Positions 52,370 to 61,568 are shown, numbered from the stretch's first letter. The stretch is 64,000 nt of DNA from Fibrobacter succinogenes (GCF_902779965.1 NZ_CACZDK010000001.1:149796-213795); one strand, 5' to 3'. A program made the numbers and translations. Notes: a model not told the origin generated them from the sequence alone.

Positions 52370-53419
52370 TTACTTGATTGTGCTGGTCAAGCGGAAGGCG
52401 AAACCGACATCGCTGATTTCGTTACCGCTGTAGACGCTGAACTGGAGCTTGGATTTGCCAACCTTCTTGGCCCATGCAACGGTCCATGCCCAATCATCGA
52501 TTTTCTTGCCTCCAGTGAGTGAAGCGCGGTCGTTGATGTGTTCCCATTCCACATAGAGGCTGCTCATGAGATAGCTCATAAAGCAATCTTGATACGGAGC
52601 GAATTCAGCGCCGAGGTAGAACGGGTGGTAAGATGCGGACTTCAAATACTTATATTCCGGAGCGACAAAGTTAGATACATTTTCCTTGTTTCCATCGTCT
52701 TGTGTGAAAATGTAGCCGTATTCACCGTAGAAGCGCAAGACTTCTACCGGATTGAAACTTAAGTAAGTGGCCAGGCGGTGTGTAACGTAGGCTGTATTTT
52801 GTATCGGGTCGATGGCGTTTACGCGGTAGGCGAACTTAGCTTCGAGCGGGAAATCAAATTTGAGGTCTTCTTCAATGCGGATGTAGCCCGTGTTGGCCTT
52901 GTTGTCGCGGGTGGCGAGCATTGCGGAGAAGTTGGAATAGCCGGTTTGCCAGCCGAATTCGATGGCGTTGTGGCTATAGTCGCGCATCCAGAGGCCGCGA
53001 GCTGTGAGGTCTTTATCGATATAGGTACCGAAGTGAGTGGATTGGGACCAGTCCGTCTTCCAGTGACCAATCTTGAGATTGAAGGCATGGTCGTTGTAAG
53101 CCCACTTGTAGTTTGCCCAATAGAGGTCCGCGAGAATCTTGTCGTAGCTCGTGGTCTTGCCATCGCCGTCCTTGATCTTGTTGCCGAACTGCGGTGCAAA
53201 AATGCGAAGCATCACGAGAGCGTCGAAGTTTTCGCTCTTGTACTGTCCGCCGATGTTGGCGCGGATCCAGAAGGAACTCAGGTTGTTGTCTTTGTCTGCG
53301 ATCATCTTGGTCGCCTGAGTCTGGACGTTACCCTTGAGGCCAAATTCTCCGTCAGCTGCAAATGCGGTTGTAGCCATGCCGGCAACTAAAAGTGCGCTTG
53401 CAATTTTTTTGAAATTCAT
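52370..53419 (-). CDS. Porin-like outer-membrane protein
   Basis: A protein of 349 residues with a signal peptide (IASALLVAGMATTAFAA). The rest is alternating beta strands with many aromatic and charged residues (FWIRANIGGQYKSENFDALVMLRIF, FYGEYGYIF) and an aromatic-rich C-terminal part, as in outer-membrane barrels. No family is recognised with certainty. It is a single gene with a clear terminator; codon use is biased, so it may be an abundant outer-membrane protein. Confidence 0.85.
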   Translation of the reverse strand: MNFKKIASALLVAGMATTAFAADGEFGLKGNVQTQATKMIADKDNNLSSFWIRANIGGQYKSENFDALVMLRIFAPQFGNKIKDGDGKTTSYDKILADLYWANYKWAYNDHAFNLKIGHWKTDWSQSTHFGTYIDKDLTARGLWMRDYSHNAIEFGWQTGYSNFSAMLATRDNKANTGYIRIEEDLKFDFPLEAKFAYRVNAIDPIQNTAYVTHRLATYLSFNPVEVLRFYGEYGYIFTQDDGNKENVSNFVAPEYKYLKSASYHPFYLGAEFAPYQDCFMSYLMSSLYVEWEHINDRASLTGGKKIDDWAWTVAWAKKVGKSKLQFSVYSGNEISDVGFAFRLTSTIK

Positions 53420-53552
53420 AGGATCTCCGTATAATTGTTCGTGCGAAAATCTAGAAATTTTAGGAATTATTTAAAGATTATTTGAAACTAGGCCGTTCAA
53501 TTTTTATTTTTAACATGCATTTTTTGCATCGATTTTATAACGGAGTACTAGA

Positions 53553-54251
53553 ATGAGATTGATTTCCCGCACCCTGCTTTCGGCTTTGGTTGGTGTATCC
53601 TTTGCCGCTGCCGGAAAGCTTGCCCCGAACAAGACACACGCTGTGTTGAACGTGACCTACACGAATAACGAGGATGTTCCGCATGCGAAGAAAAAACTCA
53701 CATTTGTGGGGCAGAACAAGGGCAAGAAGGTTGTTGTGACGACTGACGTGTATGGCGAAGCTAGTTTCCATATCCCGCGTGAAGATACTTACACCATCCT
53801 CTGCGAAAGCTTGACGGGCCCTTTTGAATGTGGCGAAACGCCGTATGTATCGCGCACGGCTAGCACGGGTGGGATTACGGTCGTCTTTGATGATACTCGT
53901 TCTGAACTTACGGGCGTTACGTTCAAGGCCGGGAGCGCCGAACTCGTTCCGGGTTCTTTGAAAACGCTCAATGCAGCCATTGCGGGCCTCAAGCGTAATC
54001 CGAAGGCTAAGATTGAGGTCGAAGGACACACGAGTAGCGAAGGCGGTGAAGAACTCAATCAGAAGCTTTCTGAAGATCGCGCCAATAGCGTTCGCGATTA
54101 CATGATTGAAAATGGAATCGAAGCGGAACGCGTGACCGCTGTGGGCTATGGTCCGAGCCGCCCGAAGGGTGACAATTCGACTGAAGCGGGTCGCCGCGCC
54201 AATCGCCGCATTGAGCTTAAGGTGCTCAACGCCGACGAAGTGAATTTTTAA
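53553..54251 (+). CDS. OmpA-family peptidoglycan-binding protein
   Basis: A protein of 232 residues with a signal peptide (LLSALVGVSFAAAG). The C-terminal domain (~118-225) is OmpA-like: GVTFKAGSAELVPGSLKTL, KIEVEGHTSSEGGEELNQKLSEDRANSVRDYM, GYGPSRPKGDN and RRANRRIELKV. These residues bind diaminopimelate-type peptidoglycan. The N-terminal ~100 residues look like a small beta domain. It is divergent from the porin-like gene and probably helps to fix the outer membrane to the wall. Confidence 0.93.
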   Translation: MRLISRTLLSALVGVSFAAAGKLAPNKTHAVLNVTYTNNEDVPHAKKKLTFVGQNKGKKVVVTTDVYGEASFHIPREDTYTILCESLTGPFECGETPYVSRTASTGGITVVFDDTRSELTGVTFKAGSAELVPGSLKTLNAAIAGLKRNPKAKIEVEGHTSSEGGEELNQKLSEDRANSVRDYMIENGIEAERVTAVGYGPSRPKGDNSTEAGRRANRRIELKVLNADEVNF

Positions 54252-54576
54252 TTTGTTTGAATCGCGCGGAAAAGCACGAATTTGAAAAAAGCGCTTTTTT
54301 TACGTAAAAATTTGAGGATTTTCTCGAATTTTTACGTAATTTTTTTTATGTTGTCTGCTAATAATTGGGCAAAAATTGATTTTGGGGGTATGAAATATGC
54401 CCTGAATAGGGGTAAATTTCAAAAAAAGTACCCTGAAAACATCTTCAGAGGTACTTATTTTTAATAAAATTGATTAGTTTGTACGGAAATTTACGTAAAA
54501 ATGAGCTAAAATCAAATTTTTTTACGTAAATTTAGGCATTTTTTAAGAATTTGCGTTACAGAACCCAATTTTTCGC
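54252..54576. other. AT-rich intergenic region with TTTACGTAAA sites
   Basis: No gene is seen. The palindrome TTTACGTAA(A) or close variants appear four times (about 54300, 54332, 54492 and 54520), and AAAAAAGCGCTTTTTT near 54285 is a perfect palindrome. These could be operator sites for an unknown regulator or chance in AT-rich DNA. Confidence 0.45.
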
Positions 54577-54672
54577 TTTAAACTGCGCTCTTTATATCGC
54601 GCAATTTAAACTGCGCACTTTATATCGCGCAATTTAAACTGCGCACTTTATATCGCGCCATTTAAACTGCGC
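54577..54672. repeat. 28-base tandem repeat at 3' end of CvfB-like gene
   Basis: TTTAAACTGCGC occurs at 54577, 54605, 54633 and 54661, exactly 28 bases apart, with TTTATATCGCGC between. The last copy is the stop codon and final codons of the minus-strand CvfB-like gene, so the unit repeats the gene end outward. Confidence 0.95.
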
Positions 54673-55495
54673 GGATTCCGTCTTCTTCAATCACGATTTT
54701 TTCTTCGCGGAAGAGCGATCCGATAATCTTCTTGAACGCTTTCTTGGACATGCCAAACTCGCGACGGATCGTTTCGGGATCGGTGTGGTCGCCGTAGGGG
54801 AGGAATCCGCCTGCTTCTTCGAGCTTCTGCAAAATGGCGTTCGGGCTTTCGCTCTTCATCATGCCCTTGTATCCGACCGGAGTCAAGTTGAGCGTAATCT
54901 TTCCGTCGCTCGTGAAGCGCTGGATAAATCCCGGCATCGTATCGCCGATGTAGATGCGTTCCATGCCGGGCGTCATCATGAGGCGTCCCGTGTAGCGGTA
55001 ATCTACAAGGCAATCGACGTAATCTGGCGTGACTTCGTAAGCGGCAAGTTCAACGCGTTGCCCGATGTGCAAATCGTTCGTGTCCGGGTCGATAAAACTC
55101 TTGATTTTTTCTGTGGCGATAATGCGCCCACTCTTTTCGTCTTCGAGCACAAAGACAACGCAGCGGTCGCCTTTCTGCAATTCGCCAAGCTGTTGCTTGA
55201 AGGGGAGGAACAAGTCCTTGTTGAGGCCCCAGTCCAAAAACGCGCCCACGCGGTTCACTTCCTTGACCGTGAGCACGGCGAATTCGCCCACTTGTGCGAG
55301 TGGCTTGTCGAGCGTTGCGATGGGGCGGTCTTCGGAGTCCGTATAAATGAACACGTCGATGATTTCGCCTTCGACGAGTGTGAATTTGTTGCGGTTGCCA
55401 GGGAGGAGCACGCTGCCGCCGGTTTCAAGTTCCAGGTAGTAACCTTGCGGTGTGATGGATTCCACGCGGGCGCGGTTGATTCTTCCAAGTTCCAT
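54662..55495 (-). CDS. CvfB-like S1-domain RNA-binding protein
   Basis: A protein of 277 residues. LTVKEVNRVGAFLDWGLNKDLFLPFKQQ is a classic S1-domain segment of the CvfB family, with a second S1-like region around 150-215 (FIQRFTSDGKITLNL) and a C-terminal winged helix (GDHTDPETIRREFGMSKKAFKKIIGSLFREEKI). These proteins bind RNA and affect expression of virulence or metabolic genes; the role here is unknown. Its final codons are the source of the 28-base tandem repeat. Confidence 0.92.
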   Translation of the reverse strand: MELGRINRARVESITPQGYYLELETGGSVLLPGNRNKFTLVEGEIIDVFIYTDSEDRPIATLDKPLAQVGEFAVLTVKEVNRVGAFLDWGLNKDLFLPFKQQLGELQKGDRCVVFVLEDEKSGRIIATEKIKSFIDPDTNDLHIGQRVELAAYEVTPDYVDCLVDYRYTGRLMMTPGMERIYIGDTMPGFIQRFTSDGKITLNLTPVGYKGMMKSESPNAILQKLEEAGGFLPYGDHTDPETIRREFGMSKKAFKKIIGSLFREEKIVIEEDGIRAV

Positions 55496-55562
55496 AATTT
55501 GCCTTTCCGTTCTGGTATCCCGCAGGGCGGGGGTAAAGTCGCGAACATTCGCAATACGTTAA

Positions 55563-55594
55563 TGTCATGCCCGCCACCGAGCGGGCATCATGTT
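55563..55594. repeat. REP-like hairpin
   Basis: ATGCCCGC and GCGGGCAT around CACCGA form an eight-pair hairpin, like those at 25808 and 46168. Confidence 0.6.
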
Positions 55595-55603
55595 TAAATA
55601 TAC

Positions 55604-56137
55604 TTATTCCGTCGGCAGTTCCTTGCAATGCCGCATGAACCTGAGCGTTTCTTTTTCTCCATCCGTCGCAAGCTTCTTGAGCAAAAACAGCAACTTCTTG
55701 TAAGTCGTTTCCGTCATTTTTTCGTGGGCGGTACTTTTTGTCAAATACAGGAGCGGAGCTTCTTGCGTGTAAGTTTCCTTGTTGTACGTCTTGGAAGCGG
55801 CCACGCGGTCGCAGAACATTTCCTTGATGTAGCGGTCCGGCATGTCCATCGGCACGATTTTCTTTGTCTTCATGTCGTAATCGTACCAGAATTCAAAGTG
55901 GTGCTTGTTGCGCCCTTTATGGTGCATCCACGCGAGGCTCATGCCCGTGTCGCGGCGCTCGCCGTTGTTTGGCGACTCCTTGCCCGTGTAGTATTTTGCA
56001 CCTGGAATAAATTCGGTGGGGCTGTACTTTGACAAATCGTGGAACAACCCCTGCAACCCGATACCGGCTTTAAAGCAAAGTCTGACGACCTCGTTTCGAT
56101 GTTTTGTAATCGTGATAAAATGCCGAATCGGATGCAT
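55604..56137 (-). CDS. DUF5662-family protein
   Basis: A protein of 177 residues. GLFHDLSKYSPTEF, KYYTGKESPN and AWMHHKGRNKHHFEFWYDYD match the DUF5662 family, which is found in many bacteria and phages. The HD and HH residues suggest a metal-binding, HD-like hydrolase fold, but no activity is known. It follows the ABC-F gene on the same strand after 28 bases, so they may be co-transcribed. Confidence 0.88.
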   Translation of the reverse strand: MHPIRHFITITKHRNEVVRLCFKAGIGLQGLFHDLSKYSPTEFIPGAKYYTGKESPNNGERRDTGMSLAWMHHKGRNKHHFEFWYDYDMKTKKIVPMDMPDRYIKEMFCDRVAASKTYNKETYTQEAPLLYLTKSTAHEKMTETTYKKLLFLLKKLATDGEKETLRFMRHCKELPTE

Positions 56138-56165
56138 TGGTCTAACTGCCGCGAAGCGGCGCTAG

Positions 56166-57761
56166 TTATTTCTTCTTAGTCTTCTTGGTTTCGAGCCATT
56201 CGTCGAAGGTAATGCTGCGGTCCACAACACCGTTCGGCGTGAGTTCCAAAACGCGGTTAGCGACAGTTTGGACAAATTCATGGTCCTGAGAGCAGAAGAT
56301 GACCGGACCCTGGAATGATTTGAGGCCGTTGTTCAAAGCGGTGATGGCTTCCAAGTCGAGGTGAGCTGTCGGTTCGTCGAGGAGCAAGCAGTTTGCGTTC
56401 GAAAGCATCATCTTCGAAAGCATGCAGCGCACCTTTTCACCACCGCTGAGCACGTTTGCGCTCTTGAGGGCTTCTTCACCGGTAAAGAGCATACGTCCAA
56501 GGAATCCGCGGATGAACGTTTCGTCCTGTTCCTTGCTGTACTGGCGCAGCCAATCCACGAGGGAAAGGTCTGTCTTGAAGTAAGCGTCGTTGTTCTTCGG
56601 GAAGTAGTTATAGCTGATGGTGTTGCCCCACTTGAGCACTCCTTCCGGTGCCTTGATTTCTTCGGCAATGAGCTGGAAGAATGCGGTCTTGAGCGTGTCG
56701 AATTCACCGACGAGAGCGACCTTGTCCTGGTTGCCGAGCGAGAAGTTCAGGCCCTTGCAAATGATGCCGTCGCCGCCATCAACAGTGGCGTTCTTGACTT
56801 CGAGAACGATCTTGCCCGGTTCGCGGTCCATCTTGAAGTTCACCCACGGGAACTTACGGCTCGATGCCGGCATTTCTTCGACTGTCATCTTGTCGAGGAG
56901 TTTCTTACGGGATGTGGCCTGCTTGGCCTTAGCGGCGTTCGAAGCGAAGCGGCGGATGAACGCCTTCAATTCTTCAATCTTTTCTTCGGCGCGGCGGTTC
57001 TGGTCCTTGCGCTGTTTCTGGGCGAGCTGGCTTGCTGCGTACCAGAATTCGTAGTTACCGCCGTAAATGTTGATCTTGCCGTAGTCGATATCGCAAGTGT
57101 GCGTGCAGACGGCGTTCAAGAAGTGACGGTCATGGCTCACCACGATCACGATGTTTTCAAAGCGTTCGAGGTAATCTTCGAGCCAGCCGACGGTTTCCAA
57201 ATCCAAGTGGTTCGTCGGTTCGTCCAAAAGCAAAATGTCTGGGTTGCCGAACAACGCTTGGGCGAGGAGTACGCGAATTTTCTGGCCGCCGTCGAGGTCC
57301 GACATCAAGTTGTAGTGGAATTCTTCAGGAATACCCAGGCCCTTGAGGAGCACTGCTGCGTTGGAGTCGGCTTCGTAACCGCCGATTTCACCAAAGCGCG
57401 TTTCGATTTCCATGGCCTGCATGCCCTGTTCTTCGGTCATTTCAGGGAGGGCGTAAAGTTCGTCGCGCTTCTTGCTCAGTTCATAAAGTTCAGGGAAACC
57501 CATCATCACGGTTTCGAGGACTGTGTTGTTTTCGTAGGCGAAGTGGTCCTGCTTGAGGACGGCGATACGTTCGCCTGGGTCCTTCGTGACTTCACCCGTG
57601 TTCGGTTCGAGTTCGCCCGAAAGAATCTTGAGGAATGTGGACTTGCCGGCACCATTTGCGCCGATAACACCGTAGCAATTGCCGCGCTTGAAGGAAAGGT
57701 TCACTTCCTTGAAGAGGACGCGGCTACCATATTGAAGACTGACATTAGAAACATTAAGCAT
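56166..57761 (-). CDS. ABC-F family ATPase (YbiT-like)
   Basis: A protein of 531 residues with two ATPase domains and a linker, as in ribosome-associated ABC-F proteins. Domain 1 has Walker A GANGAGKST (34-42), signature DLDGGQKIRV, and LLLDEPTNHLD. Domain 2 has LSGGEKVRC and LLLDEPTAHLD, but its Walker A reads GEFDTLKT (352-359), lacking the usual GxNGxGKS. The second site may bind ATP poorly. It probably works on the ribosome in translation or stress, with no membrane domain. Confidence 0.93.
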   Translation of the reverse strand: MLNVSNVSLQYGSRVLFKEVNLSFKRGNCYGVIGANGAGKSTFLKILSGELEPNTGEVTKDPGERIAVLKQDHFAYENNTVLETVMMGFPELYELSKKRDELYALPEMTEEQGMQAMEIETRFGEIGGYEADSNAAVLLKGLGIPEEFHYNLMSDLDGGQKIRVLLAQALFGNPDILLLDEPTNHLDLETVGWLEDYLERFENIVIVVSHDRHFLNAVCTHTCDIDYGKINIYGGNYEFWYAASQLAQKQRKDQNRRAEEKIEELKAFIRRFASNAAKAKQATSRKKLLDKMTVEEMPASSRKFPWVNFKMDREPGKIVLEVKNATVDGGDGIICKGLNFSLGNQDKVALVGEFDTLKTAFFQLIAEEIKAPEGVLKWGNTISYNYFPKNNDAYFKTDLSLVDWLRQYSKEQDETFIRGFLGRMLFTGEEALKSANVLSGGEKVRCMLSKMMLSNANCLLLDEPTAHLDLEAITALNNGLKSFQGPVIFCSQDHEFVQTVANRVLELTPNGVVDRSITFDEWLETKKTKKK

Positions 57762-57892
57762 GGCGCCAAAGATAGTAAAAAATGGGGGTGTATTCTAGGG
57801 ACCGCGAACCGTAAATGTGACGAAAATAGCGCTTTTTTACCACTATCGAGTTAAGTTTATTATATTACGATAGAATAAATATAAGGCTTATT

Positions 57893-58759
57893 ATGAAAAA
57901 TACTTTGTTTAAAAATTTTTCTCTTTTGAAACTCGCTGCCGTTACATCGCTTGCTCTTGCGTTTATGGCATGCTCCGATAACTCTAACAACGTGACGTTT
58001 GTGATGTATGACGATGATGGAAATGAATATCCCGTACCATCCGATATTCTAAAATCTTCTTCTAGCGTAAAAAAGAATTCGAGCTCGTCCTCTGTTGCGG
58101 CTACATCGAGTTCGTCTGCAAAGACTGCGGCTAGTTCTTCCTCTGTAGACCGTGCGACTAGTTCTTCATCCGCAAAAGCAGTAAGTTCGTCGTCTGCTAA
58201 ATCGACAGCGAGTTCTTCTTCTGCAAAATTGTCGAGCTCATCTTCAGAAAAGAAGCTTGCAAGTTCCTCCTCTGAAAAAGCACCGGCATCATCTGCGGCA
58301 TCGTCTTCTTCAACTGGCTCTTCGTTCTTCAACGAAAATTGGCGTGAAGCTTGCCTTGACAAAATCAACGAATATCGTGCTACTGAAAATTTGGAACCGC
58401 TTACCTTAGCTCCCGAAGAAAAACAGACCTGCACCGACAAGCAAGCGGGTGATGACCTTGCCGAAAATAAGGCTCATGGACATTTCCGAGCTTGCGAAGA
58501 ATGGGCGCAGAACAGCGGCCCGAACTTCAATACATCTTGGCGCAAAACGGCGACCGAAGCCACCGATGCATTCCTCAAGATGATGTGGGAAGATGAAAAA
58601 GCTCTGGTGCTAAGGGGTGAACGCGATCCCGATAAAAAAGAGGATTATTCCTATATCGGTCACTACCTCAATATGAAGGGCAATTACAAATCAGTCGCTT
58701 GTGGAATTTCGCTCACAGAAGACGGTAAAAAAGGTTGGTTAAATATAAACTTCTTCTAA
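57893..58759 (+). CDS. Lipoprotein with serine-rich linker and CAP domain
   Basis: A protein of 288 residues. The signal ends in LAFMAC (lipobox). Residues ~55-145 are a serine-rich linker with repeats such as ASSSSAK. The C-terminal ~140 residues are a CAP/SCP (PR-1-like) domain: CLDKINEYRATENLEPLTL, DDLAENKAHGHF and YIGHYLNMKGNYKSVACGIS. Bacterial CAP proteins are surface or secreted with varied or unknown activity. It is a single gene closed by the terminator at 58801. Confidence 0.92.
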   Translation: MKNTLFKNFSLLKLAAVTSLALAFMACSDNSNNVTFVMYDDDGNEYPVPSDILKSSSSVKKNSSSSSVAATSSSSAKTAASSSSVDRATSSSSAKAVSSSSAKSTASSSSAKLSSSSSEKKLASSSSEKAPASSAASSSSTGSSFFNENWREACLDKINEYRATENLEPLTLAPEEKQTCTDKQAGDDLAENKAHGHFRACEEWAQNSGPNFNTSWRKTATEATDAFLKMMWEDEKALVLRGERDPDKKEDYSYIGHYLNMKGNYKSVACGISLTEDGKKGWLNINFF

Positions 58760-58800
58760 TGTGAAATCGTAAAAAATAGATATAGCAAAAAAGTAAGCTG

Positions 58801-58832
58801 TCCCCGTGCGAATCTTTGCTCGGGGATTTTTT
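58801..58832 (+). terminator. Terminator after CAP lipoprotein gene
   Basis: TCCCCG and CGGGGA (extended by GC pairs inside) around an AT-rich loop, followed by TTTTTT. Confidence 0.88.
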
Positions 58833-58883
58833 GTCAAGTAAAAAACACTTTTTTGTGAACTTAAATTTTTTATCTTTGTGATT

Positions 58884-59699
58884 ATGATCAATAGATTCTT
58901 TTTTTGTGTGTTATGGGTTGGATTGGTTGCTTTTGCTAATGCTGCAAATTCTGTGTATATCGCTTCTTCGCTGCCGACAAATACCGCTGAGTCGGATACT
59001 GTCAAAACAAAGACTGCGAAAAAAGGAGGGCTTCTCGGTAGCCTTTTCCCTGTTGAAAAAGATGAGGCGATTTCTCGTGGAAATTTCCTCACGGGCGCAA
59101 CGCTCTTTTTGCTCCAAGGCAATTCAGACGATGATGCTTTGAATATTCTCTTTGGTGATATTTACAAAGCCGAAGGTTACACATTTACGGCGGAAGCTTT
59201 TGGCGGATATTTTATTCGTGATGCCATGGCGGTTGGATTGCGCGCAGGTTTCAGTCGCACTTTTGTCGATGTCGATTATTCGATTCTCGAAGATTTGGCC
59301 GATATCAAGGAACACCGCAAGTATGTGAGCAATGGTTTTTTTGTGCAACCGTTCCTAAAAAATTATTTGAAGGTTTTTGATTCGAGAACGATTTATTTCT
59401 TTAATGAAACTTCGTTGACTGCTGAATATTCCTATGGAATTTCGCAGTCAGATGATGGTGAGGATATTTCGAAAACGCGAAATCATGGATGGACTTTTAA
59501 GTTCGGTATCAATCCGGGCCTTTGCATTATGGTGTTGGATCGTTTGGCTTTTGAAACATCGGTGGGCTTGCTTGGCCTGAGTTCGTCTTGGTTGGTCGTG
59601 GAAGAAAATGGTGAACGTCGGAGCGAAGTTTCTTACAACATTGTGAATTTTAAGATAAACTTATTGGCGCTTGATTTTTCGCTGGTCTATTTCTTCTAG
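58884..59699 (+). CDS. Probable outer-membrane beta-barrel protein
   Basis: A protein of 271 residues with a signal peptide (FFFCVLWVGLVAFANA). The body has glycine- and aromatic-rich strands (FTAEAFGGYFIRDAMAVGLRAGFSRTF) and ends in LDFSLVYFF, a typical barrel-end aromatic strand. A short loop KTKTAKKGGLLGSLFPVEKDE follows the signal. The start could be GTG 58878, but ATG 58884 is preferred. It is ten bases ahead of the PCMD gene, so probably co-transcribed. Confidence 0.8.
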   Translation: MINRFFFCVLWVGLVAFANAANSVYIASSLPTNTAESDTVKTKTAKKGGLLGSLFPVEKDEAISRGNFLTGATLFLLQGNSDDDALNILFGDIYKAEGYTFTAEAFGGYFIRDAMAVGLRAGFSRTFVDVDYSILEDLADIKEHRKYVSNGFFVQPFLKNYLKVFDSRTIYFFNETSLTAEYSYGISQSDDGEDISKTRNHGWTFKFGINPGLCIMVLDRLAFETSVGLLGLSSSWLVVEENGERRSEVSYNIVNFKINLLALDFSLVYFF

Positions 59700-59708
59700 G
59701 AGCTTGTC

Positions 59709-61505
59709 ATGATGTTTGAAAATTTTAATCGAGCAAAAGTTGATCGTTGCGCATGCGCCCTGCTATTGTTCTTTGGAATTTTTTCGATGGCCTTTTTGAA
59801 CGGTTGCTCTGCAGATTACGATACTTTTGGTGCTTCGGATTATCGCGTGTTGACTGAAATTTCAGTTGCCGAACAGGATGGTTCGCCTGCGGTTTATCCG
59901 GATGTTCATCGCATGGAATTTGATTTAGTGGCTTCGCCGGAATCGCTTAGGACATGGGATTCTGTGACGATCGAATCGATTGACATGAGTCATTTTGCTA
60001 CTCTCCATTTGGCAAAGGACAATGTGTCTGATTTTCCGACGGATTCTTTGAAATTGGATTCGCTTGCCGAAAAGGTGTCGGTTTCAGAAAATGCAATTAA
60101 GGTTGGCAATAAAATTGCAATGCCTTCGAATCATGTAATTTATGTTGTTGTTGTTTCTGAAAGCGGCAAGAGGGCTATTTGGCAGTTGAATTTTAATATT
60201 CCGAATGTGAAACCAGAAAGTAGTTCGGCTGCAAAAACGAGTAGTTCGACTAGTTCCAAATCGAGTGGATCAAAGGGCGGCGATTCTAGTAAATCTAGCT
60301 CTTCGAATAAATTTTCGTCTAGCTCTGGTGCGGTTTCGGCATCGTCTAGTTCCGCAAAGTCTGCGGCGTCCTCAAACAGCTCGACAAAGTCCGGTGAATC
60401 TAGTAGTTCTGCATCATCTGTAGCAAGTTCTTCTGCATCGAATTCTGCATCAAGTAGCGCGACGATTCTCGCTTCTAGCAACTCTACGGCTTCATCAGCT
60501 CCCAAAATCCTAGCGCTTTCAATTGCTGGCCGGACGGCTGTTGTCAACGAAGAAAGCAAATCGATTCGCGTTGACGATCTTGATTTCCGCACGGACTTGA
60601 CTTCTCTTGAACTTTCTGCATTAGAACTTTCGGATGGTGCTACTGCAAATGTTGAAGTGGGCAAGCCTTACGATTTTGGCTCGGGCATCTCGGTGACGGT
60701 CGAAAATGCCGAAGGCAAAAGCGAAACGTACTCCGTCAAGGCTGGCTATCAATTGCCGGGCTCGAATTTCAATTCCTGGAAGGGCGATGATGTGATACCT
60801 GATTCTATTTGGGGTAGCGCTAATACGCTTGTAACGACGTTGAATAAAATAACATCGGGCACCATGATTGGTGCAGAAATTAAGACGAGTTCTGCTCTTA
60901 CAAAAACGGCGAGTGGAAGCCTCTATACAGCTGTTTTCAACCCCAATGGTGTCGGATTGCTTTCGATGGGAAATGCTAAGACATGGCCTGATGGCAACGA
61001 ACTTTTGGACTTTGGCAAACCGTTTGCTGCACGTCCCGAATTTATGGAAGTCAAATTCAGTTACGAGGGCAAAGGCGATAGTTGTGACATTTACATTCTA
61101 CTTGAAAACCGCACGGGTGATAAAAATGTAAACCGCAAGTCGAGTGACGTGAACAAGCTGGTGGCTTCAGCGTGGTTTCGCTCTACGAAAGCAGACAATT
61201 CTGGCCGCGAAAATCCAGATGTCGTGAGCGTTTCTGAACCGGACGAAAATGGAATGCGCACGCTTCGCCTCAAGCTCAAGTATGGAGAACCGCTCGCAGG
61301 TTCTCCGATTGAACGCTCTTCTGTGTTCCTCACCAAGCTTGAATCTTCGAATAAATCTGCAATCTATAACGGCCTTGTGCAAGGAACGGGGGAGGAGCCC
61401 GTGACGCATATCCGTGTGGTTTTTGCTTCGAGTGCCAATGGAAACCACTATGAGGGATCAAAGGGCGCGACTCTTATCGTAGACGAAATGAGGTTGATTT
61501 ATTAA
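59709..61505 (+). CDS. PCMD-domain lipoprotein with serine-rich linker
   Basis: A protein of 598 residues. The signal ends in MAFLNGC (lipobox). An N-terminal beta domain (~35-165) is followed by a serine-rich linker (~170-265), a second domain (~270-345), and a C-terminal PCMD (putative carbohydrate metabolism) domain: LPGSNFNSWKGDDVIPDSIWGSAN to YEGSKGATLIVDEMRLIY. Related proteins sit at the surface in Bacteroidota and Fibrobacter and are thought to bind glycans. It forms an operon with the barrel upstream. Confidence 0.88.
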   Translation: MMFENFNRAKVDRCACALLLFFGIFSMAFLNGCSADYDTFGASDYRVLTEISVAEQDGSPAVYPDVHRMEFDLVASPESLRTWDSVTIESIDMSHFATLHLAKDNVSDFPTDSLKLDSLAEKVSVSENAIKVGNKIAMPSNHVIYVVVVSESGKRAIWQLNFNIPNVKPESSSAAKTSSSTSSKSSGSKGGDSSKSSSSNKFSSSSGAVSASSSSAKSAASSNSSTKSGESSSSASSVASSSASNSASSSATILASSNSTASSAPKILALSIAGRTAVVNEESKSIRVDDLDFRTDLTSLELSALELSDGATANVEVGKPYDFGSGISVTVENAEGKSETYSVKAGYQLPGSNFNSWKGDDVIPDSIWGSANTLVTTLNKITSGTMIGAEIKTSSALTKTASGSLYTAVFNPNGVGLLSMGNAKTWPDGNELLDFGKPFAARPEFMEVKFSYEGKGDSCDIYILLENRTGDKNVNRKSSDVNKLVASAWFRSTKADNSGRENPDVVSVSEPDENGMRTLRLKLKYGEPLAGSPIERSSVFLTKLESSNKSAIYNGLVQGTGEEPVTHIRVVFASSANGNHYEGSKGATLIVDEMRLIY

Positions 61506-61568
61506 ATAAAACTCACATGGGTTCCCAAACTTTCGGCTTTTAACTAACTTTAAAATTAAGGTTAAAAA

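Noticed and set aside
54577..54672. CRISPR array
   Set aside because: The 28-base units are contiguous without unique spacers, and no cas genes are present; the same holds for the heptamer tracts.
56361..57854. 497-residue open frame on the plus strand
   Set aside because: It is antisense to the ABC-F gene, with no motif or start signal.
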